Below are positions 43,538 to 47,720 of a stretch of DNA of 47,720 nucleotides, piece after piece; positions within the stretch are counted from its first letter, which is position 1; every line of letters starts with the position of its first letter. Origin of the DNA: Klebsiella pneumoniae (GTDB taxonomy: Bacteria; Pseudomonadota; Gammaproteobacteria; Eutrophobiales; Eutrophobiaceae); NCBI GenBank assembly GCA_945878555.1, contig CAMDWI010000025.1, positions 1 through 47,720 on the forward strand. Reading direction: 5' to 3'. Made by a program: the position numbers and the translations under genes. The notes under the pieces were generated by a model, which worked only from the letters and a program-made list of their open reading frames with translations, was not told the DNA's origin and ran no database searches.

Positions 43538-45777
43538 ATCATATCTCTTTGATTGATATTGTTTACATTAGTATGTTGTATTGCTGTCACGACTGGTAGC
43601 CTGATTATTGCACAGGCCCCCGGGGAATCATCATTATTTTCCAGCCAGACGATACCACCATGTTCTTCAATGATTTTCTGTACTATCGCCAGACCCAGGC
43701 CAGTTCCCTTGGGTTTACTGGTCACATAGGGCTCAAACACCCGGTCGATCAGTTCAGCTGAAATGCCTGTCCCGGCATCCTTGATCCTGATTTCAACAAA
43801 ATCCAGTCCATGGTTGGACACAAAGTGGGTCTTGACCTTGATTACAGTATGCATATTGCTGGGCGTCGCATCAAATGCATTATGCAACAAATTGTTAAAA
43901 ACCCGCCGGAGCCTGCCTGTATCCGCCTTGATGGGCGGCAGGTTTTCTGCAAGATCCATCTCGATGGTGCGGTCGGCATTCATCAGTGTACTGTATAAAT
44001 CTACCACTTCCTGAATGAGCTTGTTCAGGTCGATATTTTTTTGTGAAATTTTCGGTGTATAGGCATATTCGGAGAAGGTATTGACCATATCCTTCATCGT
44101 TTCGACCTGCTGGATAATGGTATTGGTCAAGCGATCCAGCATCTCGGACTGTCCGGGATTCAGTGTATCAATATATTTCAGTCGCAGGCGTTCCGCCGCA
44201 AGCTGTATGGGGGTCAGGGGGTTCTTGATTTCGTGCGCCAGCCTTCTGGCCATTTCACTCCAGGCAGCATTTTTCTGTCCCTGAATCAGCGCGGTAATGT
44301 CGTCAAATACAGTGACATGAACGTTCGCCAACTCCTTGCCGGCTGTCAGCGATAATACCGTACCACTGCACATCAGTATCTGTCGGCCGCTGGTTCCGAA
44401 CAGGGTAACCTGTTCACGCCAGTCTCCCTTGTTGTCTGCGCGATGATATTCGATGGTCTTTATCAGCGGTTCCAGATAGGGGAAATCTCGCTCAATTTCA
44501 TCAAGCGTACGTGCTGACAGGTCGCCCATACTGACACCGAGAATCTGGGTACTGCTGATGTTTACAGTACGGACGTTATTATCCTGATCAATGACAAGTA
44601 CACCTGACGATAATCGCCCCAGCACCGCCTCCAGATAGGCCTTTTGTGTTTCTGCCTCCATCTGGCTGTTTTTTGCCTCGTCTCTTGCAGTAGAGATTTT
44701 ACGCGTCATTTCATTGAATGAGGCTACCAGGAATCCCAGCTCGTCATTGCCAGGTACCGGCAGCTGTTTTCCATAATTTCCTTCGGCAACCGAACGGGTG
44801 CCTTCAGCCAGGGCGCGTATGGGTGCAGCCAGCCGGTTGGCTGAATAAAAAGCGGCCCACAGGGCAGAGAAAATGCTGAATAACAGAACAAGGGTAAGCA
44901 ACGAAACGAATCCCAGTTTTAACTGATCGCGGAGATAGGATAGTTCCTGATACTTCCCATAGGCAGTCTGGATATTCGTGGCCAGCGCATTGATGCGCGC
45001 CGTCATGGGAAACAGTGCCTGGATCACCCGCGGTTCATCATTTACGCTTGAGGGCGCAATATTCGCGACGGCCTGTATGGAAAATCCGGTATCGTCTACT
45101 GACGTCAGGCCGATATAGTTATTCCCCTGTTGAAGCTGGAACAGAATCGTTTCATTCGGTCGGTTGGGAAACAGATTGTCCGAGTCGGTAAAGCTGGAAG
45201 CGATAAAGTTACCCTGCCGGTTAATGACAGTAACCTCAATGGCGCCAAGCCGGTTGCGGTAGGCATCAATCTCGAATGGCATGACGCTATCAGGCTTCTG
45301 GCGGATCTCACTGGCAACCTGTTCCGTTTGTTTCAGGATTTCACGCATCCGGTCATTCAGTGAGATCTTGCTCAGTTCCAGTGAATCATCCAGTGCCTGC
45401 TCTACCCGCAGATCAAACCAGCTGTCGATACCCCGGTAGAGAAAGTCGAGTGAAAAGTAGTACAGAATCAGTACCGGTGTGACGGACAACACGGCAAACA
45501 TGGTGACGGTCCGGAAAGTCATTCTGGAACCGGGAACTTTCTGTTTAAGCTGCTTGATCAGGTTGATCAGATTGGCGGTTATCAATACCACGAGTACCAG
45601 CAATCCCAGCGTGTTGAACAATAGAAGACCGGAAAGGTAGTCTCCAAAGCGGTCCGGACTCTGCAAGGCATCGCTCATCATCAGTAATGATGCGAGCATG
45701 AAGAAAAACAGTACTATCCCCAGCCCAAGGATCAGACCTTTATATTTGTTACCCGACTTATCTGATGGTCCATTCAT
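43534..45777 (-). CDS. ntrY: NtrY-like membrane sensor histidine kinase
   Basis: The 747-residue kinase has about four N-terminal transmembrane helices (about 13-35, 46-68, 90-110 and 290-310) with a periplasmic sensor part (about 112-288), then a HAMP domain (about 312-365), a PAS domain (about 380-490), a HisKA domain with phosphoacceptor His in RRLAHEIKNPLTPIQ, and an ATPase domain (about 610-725; NNLLHNAFDA and GTGLGLAIV). This is the NtrY architecture. It overlaps DUF4390 upstream by 20 bp and ntrX downstream by four. The signal sensed is unknown; in other proteobacteria NtrYX links to nitrogen and redox state. Confidence 0.93.
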   Translation of the reverse strand: MNGPSDKSGNKYKGLILGLGIVLFFFMLASLLMMSDALQSPDRFGDYLSGLLLFNTLGLLVLVVLITANLINLIKQLKQKVPGSRMTFRTVTMFAVLSVTPVLILYYFSLDFLYRGIDSWFDLRVEQALDDSLELSKISLNDRMREILKQTEQVASEIRQKPDSVMPFEIDAYRNRLGAIEVTVINRQGNFIASSFTDSDNLFPNRPNETILFQLQQGNNYIGLTSVDDTGFSIQAVANIAPSSVNDEPRVIQALFPMTARINALATNIQTAYGKYQELSYLRDQLKLGFVSLLTLVLLFSIFSALWAAFYSANRLAAPIRALAEGTRSVAEGNYGKQLPVPGNDELGFLVASFNEMTRKISTARDEAKNSQMEAETQKAYLEAVLGRLSSGVLVIDQDNNVRTVNISSTQILGVSMGDLSARTLDEIERDFPYLEPLIKTIEYHRADNKGDWREQVTLFGTSGRQILMCSGTVLSLTAGKELANVHVTVFDDITALIQGQKNAAWSEMARRLAHEIKNPLTPIQLAAERLRLKYIDTLNPGQSEMLDRLTNTIIQQVETMKDMVNTFSEYAYTPKISQKNIDLNKLIQEVVDLYSTLMNADRTIEMDLAENLPPIKADTGRLRRVFNNLLHNAFDATPSNMHTVIKVKTHFVSNHGLDFVEIRIKDAGTGISAELIDRVFEPYVTSKPKGTGLGLAIVQKIIEEHGGIVWLENNDDSPGACAIIRLPVVTAIQHTNVNNINQRDMI

Positions 45778-46321
45778 ACCATTGACTGGTCAGACGCCAT
45801 TTGGGCGAAATATAGGCGAGTGGCTGCAACGGGAGTGGCAGTGTTGGAATTTTCAGTGAGGACATGATGAAGCAACGGTATGGGGCATCTGCTGAATATT
45901 CTGTCTGCTCCATTAATGGATAATTATTGATAGTACCCAGATATTGCAAGGCATCATCAAGTTCAGGCAGCGTTTGCACACTACCTCTGGAAAGATCAGT
46001 GACCAGATAATCATTACTGAGTGGCTGGAACTGGAGCAGGTAGTCCAGCCTGGTAGTTTTGACGACATCATCCCAGATCCAGGTACGTTCCCGGCGTAAT
46101 TCAATTGTCACTTCAAAATGTAGCTGTATACCGTGATTGACCGCCTCAAGTACGCTGTCACTCAGATCGTATCGGATCATTGCATCCATCAGATAAACAT
46201 TGTCCTTCATCCGACCTGAAGCATGCTCAATACTGACCCCGTCAGCATGGACATGAACGGACAACAACAGACAGATCAGTCCGGCGGCGAGAACGCTGAA
46301 TTTTGATAAAACTGTTTTCAT
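45758..46321 (-). CDS. DUF4390 periplasmic protein
   Basis: The 187-residue protein has a signal peptide (cleavage near HVHADG) and a single DUF4390 domain with the segment ELRRERTWIWDDVV. The family is regularly found between rsmB and ntrY, as here. No function is established; its coupling to the sensor kinase suggests that it may work with its periplasmic part. It overlaps rsmB by 4 bp and ntrY by 20 bp. Confidence 0.87.
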   Translation of the reverse strand: MKTVLSKFSVLAAGLICLLLSVHVHADGVSIEHASGRMKDNVYLMDAMIRYDLSDSVLEAVNHGIQLHFEVTIELRRERTWIWDDVVKTTRLDYLLQFQPLSNDYLVTDLSRGSVQTLPELDDALQYLGTINNYPLMEQTEYSADAPYRCFIMSSLKIPTLPLPLQPLAYISPKWRLTSQWYEWTIR

Positions 46322-47625
46322 TGGCCGGAAATCTTGGTCATTAAAGCGTAATAGAATCCATCGGTTTGTTCGTGTCCCGGCAGAAGATAACGACCGTGGG
46401 CAGAGGCAACCCCCCAGGGCATATCTATCATTAATATCCGGGTATCATCATATTTATTGGCAAAAGATGCAATTTGATCATCGGATTCTTCATTTAAAAT
46501 CGAGCATGTGCTGTATAACAGCCGCCCCCCGGGCTTCAATAATGGCCATACAGCCTCCAGCAAATCTGACTGGGTCTGGATGAACAGGGGTATATGATCC
46601 GGTTTTCTGAGCAACTTTATATCCGGATTTCTTCTGATAACGCCGGTGGCGGAGCAGGGGGCATCCAGTAAAATCCGATCAAAGGTCAGGCCGTCCCACC
46701 AGCTTTCAGTCTCTCGCAAATCGGCACATACCAGGTCTGCTTGCATTCCGATGCGGCTGATATTATCACGTAACAGGCCGATTCTGACCGGATCATTCTC
46801 AACCGAGATCAACTTTTGAAGGCTTGGTGTACGTTCAAGAATATGACAGGTTTTACCGCCCGGGGCGGCACAGGCATCAAGTACTCGCTGACCTGGCCTC
46901 GCATCAAGCAACTCTGCAGCAAGTTGTGCGCCGTAATCCTGAACAGAGACGTGGCCCTGATTAAAGCCGGGAATTTCATCCACGTTAATCGCGCTGGACA
47001 AGGTAATGCCCGTATCTACAAAACTGGCAGGTAAGGCCTCAATGCCAGTCTGTTGCAGCAGATGAATGTACTCAGCGCGAGTGTGATGTTGTTGATTCAC
47101 TCTCAGTTGCAGGGGGGGATGTTCGTTATTTGATACTAGAATCTGTTCCCAGTATTCCGGCCAGGTATCACGCAAACGGGATATCAACCATTTCGGGTGG
47201 GCATACCTGGCCGATTCAGATTCCAGCACTTGCCGGTCTATTGCGTCGCGTTCGCGTTGATAACGTCGCAATACTGCATTGATAAGTTCACACGCCCAGT
47301 TCTTACCCAGGGCTCTCGCGGTTTCCACCGTGGCAGAAATCGCGGCATGATCCGGTATGCGCATGTAACCGAGTTGATATAAGCCCGAACAAAGGAGGGC
47401 AAGTATGTCAGTGTCTTTTGATTTTAGCGGTTTTTGCAGCATCAGGCCGGTGATGAATACCAGACGTGGATACCAGCGCATGACACCATAGCTTAATTCA
47501 CGTGCAAGTCCTGCTTCGCGAGGGTCGTTTGACCTGACCAGATGTTCCGCAAGAGCATGATCCAGGTGTTTACGATGATTGATAACCGATTCAATCACTT
47601 TTGCTGAAATATATCTCGCGTCCAT
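46318..47625 (-). CDS. rsmB: 16S rRNA m5C967 methyltransferase RsmB
   Basis: The 435-residue enzyme has an N-terminal NusB-like RNA-binding domain (about 1-135) and a C-terminal SAM-dependent m5C methyltransferase domain (about 165-432). The SAM site DACAAPGGKT and the two catalytic cysteines, in DAPCSATGVIRR and LLYSTCSI, are present. It is the first gene of the rsmB-DUF4390-ntrY-ntrX run. The gene usually upstream is fmt, which is not visible before the window ends. Confidence 0.96.
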   Translation of the reverse strand: MDARYISAKVIESVINHRKHLDHALAEHLVRSNDPREAGLARELSYGVMRWYPRLVFITGLMLQKPLKSKDTDILALLCSGLYQLGYMRIPDHAAISATVETARALGKNWACELINAVLRRYQRERDAIDRQVLESESARYAHPKWLISRLRDTWPEYWEQILVSNNEHPPLQLRVNQQHHTRAEYIHLLQQTGIEALPASFVDTGITLSSAINVDEIPGFNQGHVSVQDYGAQLAAELLDARPGQRVLDACAAPGGKTCHILERTPSLQKLISVENDPVRIGLLRDNISRIGMQADLVCADLRETESWWDGLTFDRILLDAPCSATGVIRRNPDIKLLRKPDHIPLFIQTQSDLLEAVWPLLKPGGRLLYSTCSILNEESDDQIASFANKYDDTRILMIDMPWGVASAHGRYLLPGHEQTDGFYYALMTKISGQ

Positions 47626-47637
47626 AGGGTTGGCTTT

Positions 47638-47658
47638 GCAGTAGGCTTTTTCTACTGC
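47638..47658 (-). other. Hairpin in the rsmB leader
   Basis: GCAGTAG (47638-47644) pairs with CTACTGC (47652-47658) over 7 nt, ending 13 bp before the rsmB start codon on the minus strand. On that strand the loop is AAAAAGC, so it is not a terminator for the upstream gene. It may overlap the ribosome-binding region. Confidence 0.4.
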
Positions 47659-47687
47659 ACTCAGCTGCGAGGTGAGGACCAGAAATG

Positions 47688-47719
47688 TGGATTACCGTTA
47701 TAAAAATCACGGTAATCCA
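47688..47719. other. Inverted repeat at the window edge
   Basis: TGGATTACCGT (47688-47698) and ACGGTAATCCA (47709-47719) are perfect 11-bp inverted repeats with a 10-bp A/T-rich centre. No coding frame is recognised in 47626-47720. It may be a terminator or operator of a gene beyond the edge. Confidence 0.5.
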
Positions 47720-47720
47720 T

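Overview
The window is a chromosomal segment from a gammaproteobacterium. It has moderate GC (about half, judged by eye) and tightly packed genes with many ATGA or TGATG overlaps. The evidence is gene order: dapF-DUF484-xerC-hslVU-DUF971-ubiE-ubiJ-ubiB, gpmI-envC-ctpA-yibQ, yibN-secB-gpsA and rsmB-DUF4390-ntrY-ntrX-trkA are all gammaproteobacterial neighbourhoods, and a complete MSHA-type (mannose-sensitive haemagglutinin) type IV pilus locus is present. I cannot name the genus. I saw no rRNA, tRNA, CRISPR array, insertion sequence or prophage.

Layout. Bases 1-8617 (+) are housekeeping: the 3' end of nagZ, dapF, DUF484, xerC, the HslVU protease, a DUF971 protein and the ubiquinone genes ubiE, ubiJ and ubiB. 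Bases 8647-14998 (-) hold a membrane diguanylate cyclase with an inhibitory-site motif, then gpmI, envC, ctpA and a YibQ-type divergent polysaccharide deacetylase, read from right to left. Bases 15267-17234 (+) are a membrane rhodanese, secB and gpsA.

Bases 17321-38608 (+) are the main accessory region. It opens with three translationally coupled genes: an ECF-type sigma factor, a single-pass membrane protein that is a candidate anti-sigma factor, and a 2028-residue secreted MshQ-like protein with two LamG-like domains. A 357-bp non-coding gap follows, then mshI, a PilN-like gene, mshJ, K, L, M, N, E, G and F, an unrecognised four-helix membrane protein, the major pilin mshA with its own long leader and a strong terminator, and the minor pseudopilins mshC, D, O and P. 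Compared with the usual Vibrio order, mshQ lies at the front, mshB and mshH are not seen, and a regulatory pair has been added. The MshE ATPase carries the N-terminal motifs associated with c-di-GMP binding.

Bases 38642-47625 are again housekeeping: trmL (-), a class 1B-like dihydroorotate dehydrogenase (+), a small TPR protein (-), then trkA, the NtrX-like regulator, the NtrY-like kinase, DUF4390 and rsmB (all -). A roughly 150-bp nested palindromic element with a Neisseria dRS3-like core lies between the TPR gene and trkA. The NtrX-like protein has lost the GAFTGA loop and also has substitutions in Walker A and Walker B.

The best candidates for undescribed biology are the sigma/membrane protein/MshQ cassette, the four-helix protein beside mshA, the palindrome-rich control regions of mshI and mshA, and the degenerate NtrX. 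All functional calls rest on motif and context recognition, with no database search.
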